Shown: positions 16,705 through 25,874, counted from the stretch's first letter. The stretch: 38,676 nucleotides of DNA from an uncultured archaeon (GCA_938017985.1 CALIKS010000053.1:1-38676), one strand, 5' to 3'. Program-made: numbers and translations. Notes: generated from the sequence alone by a model not told the origin.

Positions 16705-17944
16705 ATTGCTTAATACATCCCACCTCGGCGTCGGATATAGAAATAGAATTGTAATAAATGATGCTTGTTTGGAAGTCAAGCCTGGAGAACTAGTAGGCGT
16801 AGTCGGTCCTAACGCTTCTGGAAAATCGACATTACTGAAGACTTTGGCGAAACTGCTAAAACCATTATCCGGCACCGTATACATTGATGGAAAAAGTTTA
16901 GCGGAGCTGTCTGCACGAGATGTCGCTAAAAAAATTGGCATCGTATTAACTGAGAGGGTTCAGTCTGGATTATTGACAAGCTTCGAGATAGTCGCTATGG
17001 GTAGATATCAATACACCGACATGCTCGCTAGGTTGACTCCTCATGACAGACAGGTCATCATGGATGCACTTAGGTCTACGGGTGCCTCATCACTTGCTGA
17101 AAGAAGATTCAGCGAGCTAAGTGACGGAGAGAAGCAAAGAATAATGATTGCTAGAGCTCTGGCTCAGGAGCCATCGATACTTATACTTGATGAGCCTACA
17201 ACACATCTAGATGCTAAGGGTCGTATTGAGATAATGATGCTTCTAAGAAAATTAAGCAGAATGAAAAAAATAGCGATTATCGCATCTACGCATGACGTTG
17301 AGCTCGCGATTAGGTTATGCGACAAATTAGTTGTTTGCAGTTCAGGAAAGATAAAAGTCTACGACGTGCCTGAACAATTAGTTGAAGAAGGCGGTGTCGA
17401 AGAGCTATATGGATTCAATAACGGATTAAGTTTTTGTAAGGACACTTTGGCTGCGGAGCCTGTTATAAATGATGATGAAGACTTCAGGATTTTCGTAATT
17501 GCGGGCGGAGGGAGCGGAGTGATTATTTATAGACTACTTAATAGGCTTGGTTACGCCTTCACTACTGGAGTCCTACATGAGGGCGATATCGATTTTATCG
17601 TTGCAAAAAGTATTGGCGGCAGAGTTATCTCAGAAAGACCATTCAAAGAGATCTCAGATGACTCATACACTGAGGCATTAAGAGAACTTCAAAAATCAGA
17701 TCTATTAATATACGCTTCTCCACCAATTGCTAAGATAAATCAGAGAAATTTCGAACTTCTCACTGCTGCAAAAGAATTAGGATTGCCAATAATTCAATAT
17801 ATACGAGAGAGCAATATTGGTAATTATGCGATGGGTATCCATTTTGTGGATTCTATTTCTCTACTCGCCAATATGCTAGTTGAATACTGTAAAGGTCTCA
17901 GTAAGGACAAAGATAAGGACATATTAGTAGCAAAGACTGAATAA
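16694..17944 (+). CDS. btuD: ABC transporter ATPase, BtuD/FecE type, with extra C-terminal domain
   Basis: Energises the chelate/corrinoid importer. Walker A GPNASGKST (residues 38-46), signature LSDGEKQR (142-149), Walker B ILILDEPT (162-169) and the switch histidine in ASTHD are all present. After a normal ATPase of about 245 residues there is an extension of about 165 residues with a glycine-rich Rossmann-like start (FVIAGGGSGVIIYRLL, about 268-283), then GVLHEGDIDFIVAKSIG. I recall a similar tail in haloarchaeal BtuD, which would favour cobalamin, but cannot verify it. Start is GTG 16694 or TTG 16706, the latter better spaced from AAGAGGAGG. Confidence 0.9.
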   Translation: MAHKLLNTSHLGVGYRNRIVINDACLEVKPGELVGVVGPNASGKSTLLKTLAKLLKPLSGTVYIDGKSLAELSARDVAKKIGIVLTERVQSGLLTSFEIVAMGRYQYTDMLARLTPHDRQVIMDALRSTGASSLAERRFSELSDGEKQRIMIARALAQEPSILILDEPTTHLDAKGRIEIMMLLRKLSRMKKIAIIASTHDVELAIRLCDKLVVCSSGKIKVYDVPEQLVEEGGVEELYGFNNGLSFCKDTLAAEPVINDDEDFRIFVIAGGGSGVIIYRLLNRLGYAFTTGVLHEGDIDFIVAKSIGGRVISERPFKEISDDSYTEALRELQKSDLLIYASPPIAKINQRNFELLTAAKELGLPIIQYIRESNIGNYAMGIHFVDSISLLANMLVEYCKGLSKDKDKDILVAKTE

Positions 17945-17953
17945 TATCAATAG

Positions 17954-18592
17954 ATGATCAGCGAAGGAGCGTCTCTTCTCTTTGAAAAGATACAGGAAAA
18001 ATTATCGTCGCTCGTCAAGATAAGTGAATTTGACTTAAAGGAAGGAATGCTTGTATGTGGACTTGATGCTGCTTACAAGGAAAATATAGGCATATCCTCG
18101 GCCATTGTTCTAAAATTGAATGAAGAATCACCCATCGCAGAATCGATATTTCGCGAAAAAATAACCTATGATTATATTCCTGGACTACTCTACATCAGAG
18201 AGGCGCCGCTCCTCCTCGGAGCCCTCAATAAATTATCAGTCAAGCCAGATTTATTATTAATAGATGGTCATGGATTAGCCCATCCAAGACGGGCGGGCCT
18301 CGCATCTATAATTGGATTATTGACAGATATACCTTCAATAGGAATTGCAAAAAGGTTGCTAACGGGTAACGTCATCTGGGACAACGAGAAGATAGGAAGA
18401 ATTGAAGTTGCGGGAGAGTATGTAGGCATCGCTTACAGAACACATAAGGGTAAAACAATGTATGCGAGCATTGGACATATGGTTACAATACAGACAATCA
18501 ACAAAATTATTTTATTATATAATTATGATGAGCCACTACCAATAATGTTGGCTCATAGGGCCGTTAGGAAAGCAATCAAAATACGGAGTTAA
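17954..18592 (+). CDS. nfi: Endonuclease V
   Basis: Repair nuclease that nicks DNA near deaminated bases such as hypoxanthine, useful in hot habitats. The 212-residue length is typical. Catalytic signature: GLDAAYK (first Asp), YIREAP (Glu), and LLIDGHGLAHPRRAGLAS (second Asp and the HPRRAG motif), then GIAKRLL. It starts 9 bp after the transporter ATPase gene and may share its transcript, although no functional link is evident. Confidence 0.94.
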   Translation: MISEGASLLFEKIQEKLSSLVKISEFDLKEGMLVCGLDAAYKENIGISSAIVLKLNEESPIAESIFREKITYDYIPGLLYIREAPLLLGALNKLSVKPDLLLIDGHGLAHPRRAGLASIIGLLTDIPSIGIAKRLLTGNVIWDNEKIGRIEVAGEYVGIAYRTHKGKTMYASIGHMVTIQTINKIILLYNYDEPLPIMLAHRAVRKAIKIRS

Positions 18593-18594
18593 AA

Positions 18595-19533
18595 TTATTT
18601 AATTTTCATTTTTATTTCTTCCAAATATCTTATTGCTTCAAGTGCAGCCATACATCCTAGCCCAGCAGCTGTTATTGCCTGTCTATATTTTTTGTCATGT
18701 ACGTCTCCCGCCGCGAACACTCCTGGAACACTTGTCTTAACAAATTCCCTCGTAATTATGTGTCCATCATCATCCATCTCTAATTTATTTTTGAAGATGC
18801 TTGTAGATGGTTGATGCCCTATTGCAACAAACACTGCGTTGCATTGAATTATGAATTCTTCATTAGACTGTAAATTTTTCACCTTGACGCCTTCTACCCT
18901 GTCTTGTCCAATTATGTCAGTGACTATACTGTTCCAGACGAATTTTATTTTCGGATTTGAAAATGCTCTTTCTTGCATTATTTTAGATGCTCTTAACTTG
19001 TCTCTTCTATGAATCACGGTTACCTTCTTAGCGATATTAGCTGTAAAGAGAGCATACTCCATCGCTGAATCTCCTCCACCAACTATGACGATGTTTTCAG
19101 CATTTTTGAATAACGGTGCATCACATGTTGCACAGCTCGAGACGCCTCTTCCGATCAAACGCTTCTCAGAATCAAGTCCAAGCCAACGAGGCGCGGCTCC
19201 AGTGGCAATTATTACTGAGTATCCAAGATACTCTTCACCCAGAGTCTTGACTTTATATGGATGACTGGAAAAATCTACATCAATTGCCTCGTCATAAATT
19301 ATTTCTGCACCAAACTTCATAGCCTGTTCCCTCATCCGCTCCATTAATTCAGGCCCAAGAATACCATCTGGAAATCCAGGGAAATTCTCGACCTGTCCAG
19401 TAAGCATTAGCTGTCCTCCGGGAGTAGAGCCTGCAATAATAATTACTTTCAGGTTCGCTCTAGCCGCGTAGAGTGCCGCAGTGTATCCAGCCGGACCAGA
19501 ACCAATAATAATAACATCATAAATATTATTCAT
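18595..19533 (-). CDS. trxB: Thioredoxin reductase
   Basis: FAD enzyme passing electrons from NAD(P)H to thioredoxin or glutaredoxin-like partners. The 312-residue protein has the FAD motif IIGSGPAGYTAALYAARA near the N-terminus, GGQL, the redox pair SCATCDAPLF (CxxC, last residue A where bacteria have G), the nucleotide motif VIVGGGDSAMEYA, and the C-terminal FAAGDVHD. In the nucleotide-binding region HRRDKLRASK follows, a basic pattern often seen with NADPH. It is a single gene that converges with the endonuclease V gene, with only 2 bp between stops. Confidence 0.94.
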   Translation of the reverse strand: MNNIYDVIIIGSGPAGYTAALYAARANLKVIIIAGSTPGGQLMLTGQVENFPGFPDGILGPELMERMREQAMKFGAEIIYDEAIDVDFSSHPYKVKTLGEEYLGYSVIIATGAAPRWLGLDSEKRLIGRGVSSCATCDAPLFKNAENIVIVGGGDSAMEYALFTANIAKKVTVIHRRDKLRASKIMQERAFSNPKIKFVWNSIVTDIIGQDRVEGVKVKNLQSNEEFIIQCNAVFVAIGHQPSTSIFKNKLEMDDDGHIITREFVKTSVPGVFAAGDVHDKKYRQAITAAGLGCMAALEAIRYLEEIKMKIK

Positions 19534-19620
19534 CTTCTATCACATCTATTTCGTCATGTGTTATCAATCATTAATAAATAATTCCTAATATCAGTGAGTT
19601 TTATCATTAGGATTCATGCG

Positions 19621-19657
19621 TAGTTATATATAACACCTTTCCGTCAAATGGTAGTGA
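19621..19657 (+). promoter_or_regulatory. leuS promoter
   Basis: A symmetric TATA element, GTTATATATAAC (19623-19634), lies about 26 bp before the first start codons of leuS at 19648 and 19657. This predicts a leaderless mRNA and slightly favours the second ATG as the true start. No tRNA-dependent leader is visible. Confidence 0.5.
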
Positions 19658-22539
19658 TGGTCAGCACGGCCGTCAAGTATGAGGAGAAATGGCTGAAGAT
19701 TTGGGAAGAGAAAAGATTATTCGAGGCTGATCCAGAGCCGTCTAGACCCAAATACTTCATAACTTTTCCATACTCATATCAAAACGGGCCTCTACATGTC
19801 GGGCACGGGTTTACCGCCTCTAGAGTAGACGTCATCGCTAGGTATAAACGAATGAAGGGCTACAATGTTTTATTTCCATGGGCGTGGCACTGGACTGGTG
19901 AGGCAGTAGCAGGAACCAGCGAGAGATTAAAGAAAGGCGATCAATCAATCATAAGAATGCTAAAAGAAATAGATGGAGTCCCAGAGGATATTCTTGAAAA
20001 ATTCACCGACCCCGCATTCATATGTCAATACTACACTCGTGAAAATCGAGAAGTAGTTAGAGCGATGGGGTTTTCCGTAGATTGGAGGCGTGAATTTTAC
20101 ACTACTGACCTTCATCCTTATTATAGCAAATTTATCGAGTGGCAGTACAGGGTTTTAGAGAAGAGAGGAAGGGTTAGAAAAGGTTCTCATCCAGTGGTTT
20201 GGTGCCCAGTCTGCCAGAGCCCGACAGGCGACCATGACAGGCTGATAGGCGAAGGAGTATCACCCGAAGAATTCGTACTAGTATATTTTAGACTTGATGA
20301 TGAGAGTTATCTAGCGGCAGCTACTTTTAGGCCTGAGACTATTTTCGGCGCGACGAATATCTGGATTAGTCCTGAATCCACCTACGTATACATCCGGACA
20401 GGAAATAAAAAATTAATTGTTAGTAAAGAAGCAGCCATCAAGCTAAAAGAACAGTTGATTGATATCGAGATATTGTGGGATTTTCCCGGCAAGCAGCTTT
20501 TAGGAAAATTTGCATATACTCCTTTAACAAATAAACCATTACCGATACTTCCAGCGAGATTCGTCAATCCTTCACTCGGCTCAGGGGTAGTCTACAGCGT
20601 TCCCAGCCATGCACCCTATGACTATGCTGGACTCAAGGAGCTTAAGCTAAACCCAGAGATGCTAGACCGCTATGGACTTGACCCCTCAATTCTTAAGGAT
20701 ATCGAGCCCATATCCATCATAAATACGGAGGGCCTTTCTCCGCACCCAGCAGTCGAGTTGGTCGATGAGCTAGGCATTACTGACTCAACAGATAATAGAC
20801 TTGAGGAATTAACGAAAGAAGTCTATGGTAAAGAATTCTATACAGGCGTAATGAATGAGAAGTGTGGCGATTATAGCGGGCTTGTCGTGGCAAAAGCTAG
20901 GGACGCAGTTAAGGAGAGACTGATCATGGAGGGACTGGGCGGAGTAATGTATGATTTGCCTGAAAAAGTAGTATGTAGGTCTGGTGATGAATGCATAGTA
21001 AAAATCGTCCATGATCAATGGTTCCTGACATATTCTGATCGTGACTGGAAAGACATCGTTAAGAAACACATCGATGAGATGAGAATTTATCCTGAGGCTG
21101 CTAGACAGTGGTTCCTAAACGTTGTCGACTGGCTGAAGGACTGGCCCTGCGCTAGAAAAACTGGGCTCGGTACAAAGTTGCCATTTGACAAGTCATGGAT
21201 AGTTGAGACTCTCAGCGACTCAACAATATATCAAGCACTATATACCATTAGCAAGTACTTAAATCAAGGCGCAGTATTTGGAGACCAGTTAAGCATAGAT
21301 GTTTTAGACTATATCTTCCTCGGAGTTGGAAATGCTGAAACGTTATCAAAATCTACTAACATTCCATACGAGATACTAGAACAAATGAGGAGAGAGTTTG
21401 AATATTGGTATCCAGTCGATCTAAGGATCTCGGCAAAGGAGCTTTTACCCAATCATCTTACCTTCTTTATATTTCATCACGTCGCGGTCTTTAGTCCTGA
21501 TAAATGGCCCAGAGCTATAGGCATAAACGGAATGATGCAGGTCGAGGGAGAAAAGATGAGTAAGAGTAAGGGCAACTTTGTTCCTCTTAAATCAGCTATC
21601 TCTAAGTATGGAGCAGACGCGACTAGGCTGGCACTATTATTATCTGCAGAGGAGATGAATGATCCTGACTGGAGGTCAAAGAATGCAGAAGAGGTCAGAA
21701 AAACACTCGACGCCTTTATCAAAATAGTTATGGACTACACAAGCGCTCAAAAAGACGAGGCTTATGTTGATATCGATGCATGGCTAATCGCGAGGCTAAA
21801 AAAATGGCTATCAGAGATAGAGGATTATCTCGAGGTTTTAAAGACAAGGAGCGCTGCTGCAGTCGTGCTTTACATGATGGCGAATGACTGGAGAAGATAT
21901 CTTAGACGGAGGGGCGGAGTAGCTGGTCCTGCGTCAAGGATATTCATTGAGTCTTGGATCAAAACGCTCGCCCCCTTCGCTCCATTCACTGCTGAGGAAG
22001 CGTGGAGCATTATTGGAGGCGAGGGATTAGTATCTATTAGTAAATGGCCAGAGATTAAAGAGCAAGTTTCAAATGATGTTCTTCTTAAGGAGGAGATTAT
22101 CGAGAGAATCGTAGAAGACATTAGGGAAATAATCGAGGCAACTGGTAGACGTCCAGCTAAGCTAAAAATATTCGTGGCTCCTGAAAGGATGAAGAGGATA
22201 GCTGAAGAAATCGTGACCTCAGAAGTCCAAAACATTCTTATGAGCCCTCCCCAACTAATAAAGAAGTTAGCTAGGGAGTTTCCGTCAGATGCTAAAAGAT
22301 TACCAAGACTGATAGAGAAAATTGCTATGACCCTTAGAGAATTGTCTGCTAGATATGAACCAGACGTGATTCTAAAAGTGATAAAAGATGAACTCGATAT
22401 ATATGCTAAAGCTAGTGGTTACATAGAGTCTGAGCTTGGATGCTCAGTAGAGGTTCTAAGAGCAGATGAAGTGGTCAATGACCCGTTAGGAAAAGCAAGC
22501 CAAGCAACTCCTCTCAGACCTGGATTATACATAGAATAA
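19648..22539 (+). CDS. leuS: Leucyl-tRNA synthetase
   Basis: Class I aminoacyl-tRNA synthetase charging tRNA-Leu. At 963 residues it is the archaeal/eukaryotic type. The HIGH motif reads PLHVGHGFT (about residues 50-58) and KMSKS reads GEKMSKSKGN (about 633-642). WCPVCQSPTGDHD is a zinc-binding cysteine pair in the first insertion, and TFRPETIFGATNIW marks the CP1 editing domain with its conserved Thr/Arg region. The C-terminal anticodon and extension domains are complete. ATG 19648 is given; ATG 19657 fits the TATA position better. Confidence 0.97.
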   Translation: MVVMVSTAVKYEEKWLKIWEEKRLFEADPEPSRPKYFITFPYSYQNGPLHVGHGFTASRVDVIARYKRMKGYNVLFPWAWHWTGEAVAGTSERLKKGDQSIIRMLKEIDGVPEDILEKFTDPAFICQYYTRENREVVRAMGFSVDWRREFYTTDLHPYYSKFIEWQYRVLEKRGRVRKGSHPVVWCPVCQSPTGDHDRLIGEGVSPEEFVLVYFRLDDESYLAAATFRPETIFGATNIWISPESTYVYIRTGNKKLIVSKEAAIKLKEQLIDIEILWDFPGKQLLGKFAYTPLTNKPLPILPARFVNPSLGSGVVYSVPSHAPYDYAGLKELKLNPEMLDRYGLDPSILKDIEPISIINTEGLSPHPAVELVDELGITDSTDNRLEELTKEVYGKEFYTGVMNEKCGDYSGLVVAKARDAVKERLIMEGLGGVMYDLPEKVVCRSGDECIVKIVHDQWFLTYSDRDWKDIVKKHIDEMRIYPEAARQWFLNVVDWLKDWPCARKTGLGTKLPFDKSWIVETLSDSTIYQALYTISKYLNQGAVFGDQLSIDVLDYIFLGVGNAETLSKSTNIPYEILEQMRREFEYWYPVDLRISAKELLPNHLTFFIFHHVAVFSPDKWPRAIGINGMMQVEGEKMSKSKGNFVPLKSAISKYGADATRLALLLSAEEMNDPDWRSKNAEEVRKTLDAFIKIVMDYTSAQKDEAYVDIDAWLIARLKKWLSEIEDYLEVLKTRSAAAVVLYMMANDWRRYLRRRGGVAGPASRIFIESWIKTLAPFAPFTAEEAWSIIGGEGLVSISKWPEIKEQVSNDVLLKEEIIERIVEDIREIIEATGRRPAKLKIFVAPERMKRIAEEIVTSEVQNILMSPPQLIKKLAREFPSDAKRLPRLIEKIAMTLRELSARYEPDVILKVIKDELDIYAKASGYIESELGCSVEVLRADEVVNDPLGKASQATPLRPGLYIE

Positions 22540-22626
22540 TCCCGAATAAAATTATTCATTTAAACAACTTGGAAGATAGCAATATTCATAGGATACTTTT
22601 TACGTAAGATTTGCAGGGATTAGCTT

Positions 22627-23343
22627 TTGCCGAGTAAGCATACCTATGAAAGTCTTGATCGTATATCTGAATTAGCAAATCTTAGAGAAGCGATACTTGA
22701 TGCTCTTTTTCTTCTTGAGAGAGGCTATAACAGGGAAAAGGTACGCGACTTCGTTGGGGATAAGTATAGGCTTGACAAGGCTTTGAGGAGTGTTATTTAT
22801 CGATGCATCCACACATCGAACTGGATTTCCAGCATCAAGGCTAAAATAGTTCATCCATGGCAAATCAGAAATAAATATATAGTAATTGATTTTTTAAACG
22901 TTCTCGGAACCACGATCTCAGCTATTTCTGGTGGATTAATCGTCAAATCGCTGGACGGTTTCTTCAGGGATGTTTCAGAACTTCACGCATCGATTCTTAC
23001 ACACCCTAAAGTGTATGAGGCTACTGAAATAATTATTAATACGGTTTCCACGTTAACCTTATCGAGCGTTATCTTTCTGCTTGAGGAAAAGGTTAGCCAT
23101 AGTGGTGATTTTGCTGCTTTTATTAGGAGGAGGATGAGTGAGGCTGGCATAAATGGAACTGCAAAGACTTGTCGTACAGTCAACTCGGATATTATGAAGA
23201 GTAGCTACATAGTTGCGACGAGTGACGCTGTAATAATGAGTCATGTCGAGTATCTTATAGACTTGGCTGGATTAGTACTCAGCAAAGTTTTAGAACCAAA
23301 CTATTGTTTGATTGATTTGCAGGATTTAGTGTGGTCCTATTGA
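22627..23343 (+). CDS. DUF434/DUF5616-like hypothetical protein
   Basis: A 238-residue cytoplasmic protein of unknown function resembling an archaeal family I remember as DUF434 plus DUF5616. The N-terminal third is helical and basic (LREAILDALFLLERGYNREKVRDFVGDKY). The second part starts YIVIDFLNVLGTTISAISGG, which looks like a nuclease- or kinase-like beta strand carrying Asp and Asn. It then has DGFFRDVSELHASILTHPK and ends with VATSDAVIMSH, a PIN-like spacing of acidic residues. The start is a TTG with only a weak upstream purine run. It follows leuS after 87 bp. Function is not assigned. Confidence 0.75.
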   Translation: MPSKHTYESLDRISELANLREAILDALFLLERGYNREKVRDFVGDKYRLDKALRSVIYRCIHTSNWISSIKAKIVHPWQIRNKYIVIDFLNVLGTTISAISGGLIVKSLDGFFRDVSELHASILTHPKVYEATEIIINTVSTLTLSSVIFLLEEKVSHSGDFAAFIRRRMSEAGINGTAKTCRTVNSDIMKSSYIVATSDAVIMSHVEYLIDLAGLVLSKVLEPNYCLIDLQDLVWSY

Positions 23344-23457
23344 TAATGCGTCAATATGTTTTGTTTAGAGTTAAACTATATTTAAGATAAATCATCATAG
23401 ATAAAGTTAAAAAATGACGTATGCTTATGGATATGTATCATTGACGTGGTGATTTAT

Positions 23458-24870
23458 TTGAATGCGAACTGGAAGAAATTTAAGCCCCTTATATTTGCTC
23501 TATTAGCCATCGCTATCTTTACGGTCTCAAAGATCATTGGGTTGCCCATGAACCAATCATTGTCGATTCTTGTTTTCTTATCAATAATTACGGGCGCTCT
23601 TTTTTATTGGAGGATTAGGCTTGCATTTACATTGATAGGCATAGGAATACTTCTTGGCTCTGGGCTCATAGATATCCCGCATCTAATTGAGTTTGCTGGC
23701 CTAGACATAATTGTATTTCTGATAGGAATGATGATTGTGATAGGATTCCTGGAGGAGAGACACTTCTTCGAGGTCGTTCTAGACAAAGTAATGAAGTATG
23801 GAAGAGATAGCGCTAAGAGAACAATATTTCTCATATTGTTGATGTCTGCTTTATCGGCTGCGCTTGTCGATGAAGTTACTTCAATACTTTTTATGACAGC
23901 GCTGGTCATCCACTTATCGGCAAGACTAAAAATCTCTCCCATACCACTAATTATAATGACTGTATTTGCTACAAACATAGGTAGCAGTGCAACAGTTGTT
24001 GGTAATCCAGTAGGAGTAATTGTTGCTTTAAGGTCTGGGTATGGATTCTCCGACTTTCTCAGATGGGCGGCACCAATTTCAATTATTGTCTTAATGCTAT
24101 GTTGCTATTTGGTTTTTTATTATTTTAAAGATTATATTACAAACATTGATGAAGTAATGAAAGCAAAACGAGAGGAGATAATAGTTGAGCCATTAGTTGC
24201 TGACCCCACAATGAGAGATAGAAAAAAGATGCTTATTCCATCGATAATATTTTTCTGTACCATAGGTGGCTTAGTATTTCATACTCCGATAGAAAGTGTC
24301 CTTGGACTTGATAAAAACACTATGCTGATTGGAATTCCATTAATATCCGCAGGAATAGTCTTAATGCTTGAGAAAGCTAGGGCTAGGGAATTAGTTGAGA
24401 GGAGAGTGGATTGGTGGACACTTTCCTTTTTTCTAATGTTTTTCTCCACTGTTGGGACTCTTAATTATACCGGCGTAACTACTCTATTAGCAAATACAAT
24501 TATATCCATTGTTGGTTCTGAATTAACTATATTGCTTGTCAGTATTGGGTGGATAGCGGGTATAATGAGTGCTTTTATGGATAATGTCTTAGCCGTAACT
24601 CTATGGGCCTCTGTAATTCCTCAATTATCTCAAATCGGAGTTAATGTAGCCCCGCTTTGGTGGGTAATTTTATTCGCGGGGACATTGATGGGCAACCTGA
24701 CCATTATTGGTAGTACGGCAAACATTGTGGCTGTTGGACTATCCGAGAGGCAGAAGCTCGGACACATAACTTTAAGAGAGTGGATAGTTCCAGGAGCATT
24801 GGTAAGCTTTACAACATTCTCAGTGGCGCTATTACTTATTTATCTGCAAATACCTTTAATGATGAGCTAA
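23458..24870 (+). CDS. ArsB/NhaD/SLC13-type ion transporter
   Basis: Polytopic carrier of the ion-transporter superfamily (arsenite efflux, Na+/H+ antiport or anion uptake). From TTG 23458 it has 470 residues and about 11-12 helices. Two family landmarks are visible: DEVTSILFMTALVIHL with FATNIGSSATVVGNPVGVIVA in the first half, and FMDNVLAVTLW with GTLMGNLTIIGSTANIVAVG in the second half. These are the paired re-entrant loops of the inverted repeat. GGTGAT lies about 8 bases before TTG 23458; GTG 23446 is an alternative. No arsR or arsenic gene is nearby, so the substrate is open. Its stop overlaps that of the gene on the other strand. Confidence 0.87.
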   Translation: MNANWKKFKPLIFALLAIAIFTVSKIIGLPMNQSLSILVFLSIITGALFYWRIRLAFTLIGIGILLGSGLIDIPHLIEFAGLDIIVFLIGMMIVIGFLEERHFFEVVLDKVMKYGRDSAKRTIFLILLMSALSAALVDEVTSILFMTALVIHLSARLKISPIPLIIMTVFATNIGSSATVVGNPVGVIVALRSGYGFSDFLRWAAPISIIVLMLCCYLVFYYFKDYITNIDEVMKAKREEIIVEPLVADPTMRDRKKMLIPSIIFFCTIGGLVFHTPIESVLGLDKNTMLIGIPLISAGIVLMLEKARARELVERRVDWWTLSFFLMFFSTVGTLNYTGVTTLLANTIISIVGSELTILLVSIGWIAGIMSAFMDNVLAVTLWASVIPQLSQIGVNVAPLWWVILFAGTLMGNLTIIGSTANIVAVGLSERQKLGHITLREWIVPGALVSFTTFSVALLLIYLQIPLMMS

Positions 24871-25142
24871 TCGGCCCATGGGCAACTAACGATGTACAAT
24901 TCTTCGTCCCTTATTTCAACCCAAACCTCATGATTGAGACTAAGCAAATATCGAAACACATTAGCCCATGGAAAATTATTTTGGTTTATCACCTTGATCA
25001 GGAAGCCTCCCAGCTCCTCGCTTACCTCTCCAGTATCCCTGACCATATCCTTAACAATCATTAATGGGTCATGAATAACCGTATTATCTATTCTCTTCTT
25101 CATCCTTGTGGAATATCTTGATGGTAAAGAGGCTATAAACAT
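24867..25142 (-). CDS. Small hypothetical protein
   Basis: A 91-residue protein not recognised by family. It has a basic start (SRYSTRMKKRIDN), then an amphipathic stretch (DPLMIVKDMVRDTGEVSEELGGFLIKVI), and aromatic-rich NFPWANVFRYLL and HEVWVEIRDEELYIVSCPW. Sensible composition, codon use like neighbours, and a TATA-like TTATATAAT on this strand at about 25184-25192 that would start a short leader all support a real gene. ATG 25103 is a possible later start. An ORF on the opposite strand (24780-25064) is judged a shadow. Confidence 0.55.
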   Translation of the reverse strand: MFIASLPSRYSTRMKKRIDNTVIHDPLMIVKDMVRDTGEVSEELGGFLIKVINQNNFPWANVFRYLLSLNHEVWVEIRDEELYIVSCPWAD

Positions 25143-25200
25143 TTACCATGGAAAAGAATATATCCCAGAAATTATAGCTCCGATTATATAAATAATGGTT

Positions 25201-25623
25201 CTAAGCAGGCAATAATTCAACTTCCCAATCAATCTGTATTCCGGCTCTATCAAATATGACTCCGACTGGACAACTCTCCAGCGTAAGACGAAGTGCATTC
25301 TCAACTTCTTTCTTACTGTTCTGAGAACTTACAGTTAGTTTTGCCTTCCCAGACTCGATAGTCTTCTCGCCCTTCATCGCGTCTAGCTCGATCATCATTT
25401 TGGTAAACTTTATTCCACGCTTTTCAGAAACATTAGCAAATATGGCTGCCACGCACCCCAAATAGCTCATGGTTAAAAGCTCCAAAGGTGTTGGACCGGT
25501 ATTATAACCATTATACTGCTGTGGCAAATCCAAGACAACGCTATGCTCTCTTCCATTATCAACGACGCTCCTATAACCAGAAATCCAAACAAGCCTTGCC
25601 TTCATAATCCCTATGCATTTCAT
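25201..25623 (-). CDS. OsmC/Ohr-family protein
   Basis: A 140-residue protein of the OsmC fold, generally thiol-dependent peroxide or sulfur-transfer proteins. The first family cysteine region reads GPTPLELLTMSYLGCVAAIF (about residues 63-82) and the second CPVGVIF (about 123-129). The two cysteines match the redox pair of OsmC-like proteins. ATG 25605 (MKARLVW) with GGG close upstream is an alternative start that fits the usual N-terminus. It lies 46 bp after tRNA-His on the same strand, with a TATA-like ATAAAAT between them. Confidence 0.88.
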   Translation of the reverse strand: MKCIGIMKARLVWISGYRSVVDNGREHSVVLDLPQQYNGYNTGPTPLELLTMSYLGCVAAIFANVSEKRGIKFTKMMIELDAMKGEKTIESGKAKLTVSSQNSKKEVENALRLTLESCPVGVIFDRAGIQIDWEVELLPA

Positions 25624-25669
25624 CGAGAATTTTTACTTTTGCGGCATTTTATCGAATAATTATTTTTAG

Positions 25670-25773
25670 GGCCGCGGCGGGGACTCGAACCCCGACCTCC
25701 GGGGAAAATTCCTTTCCGGCTGACTGCGTAGTCCTCCACAGGCCGGGAGGCTACCAATTACCTCACCGCGGCC
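25670..25773 (-). tRNA. tRNA-His (GTG) with apparent two introns
   Basis: Read on the minus strand, the acceptor arms GCCGCGG (25772-25766) and CCGCGGC (25677-25671) pair fully. A G is encoded at position -1 (25773) and C at position 73 (25670), the hallmark of tRNA-His. The anticodon stem is CCGGC/GCCGG around CTGTGG...A, giving anticodon GTG. The T arm is CGGGG-TTCGAGT-CCCCG. The span is 104 nt, about 31 too long. The excess falls in two places: 14 nt between positions 37 and 38 (the canonical archaeal site) and about 16-17 nt in the variable region, flanked by CCGG repeats. Removing both gives a normal 73-nt tRNA. Exact splice sites are uncertain. No CCA is encoded. Confidence 0.88.
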
Positions 25774-25874
25774 ATCATTATCAAGTACTATAAAACTCAT
25801 ATTTAGGTATCAAGCTAATAATATTTCAGAATAGTTGTTCAAGAATTAGACCTGATCGAGTGATGAAACAGACC

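Noticed and set aside
24780-25064. 94-codon plus-strand frame over the end of the ion transporter
   Set aside because: Overlaps the transporter's last helix in another frame, and the minus-strand frame in the same place is more protein-like and has a promoter.
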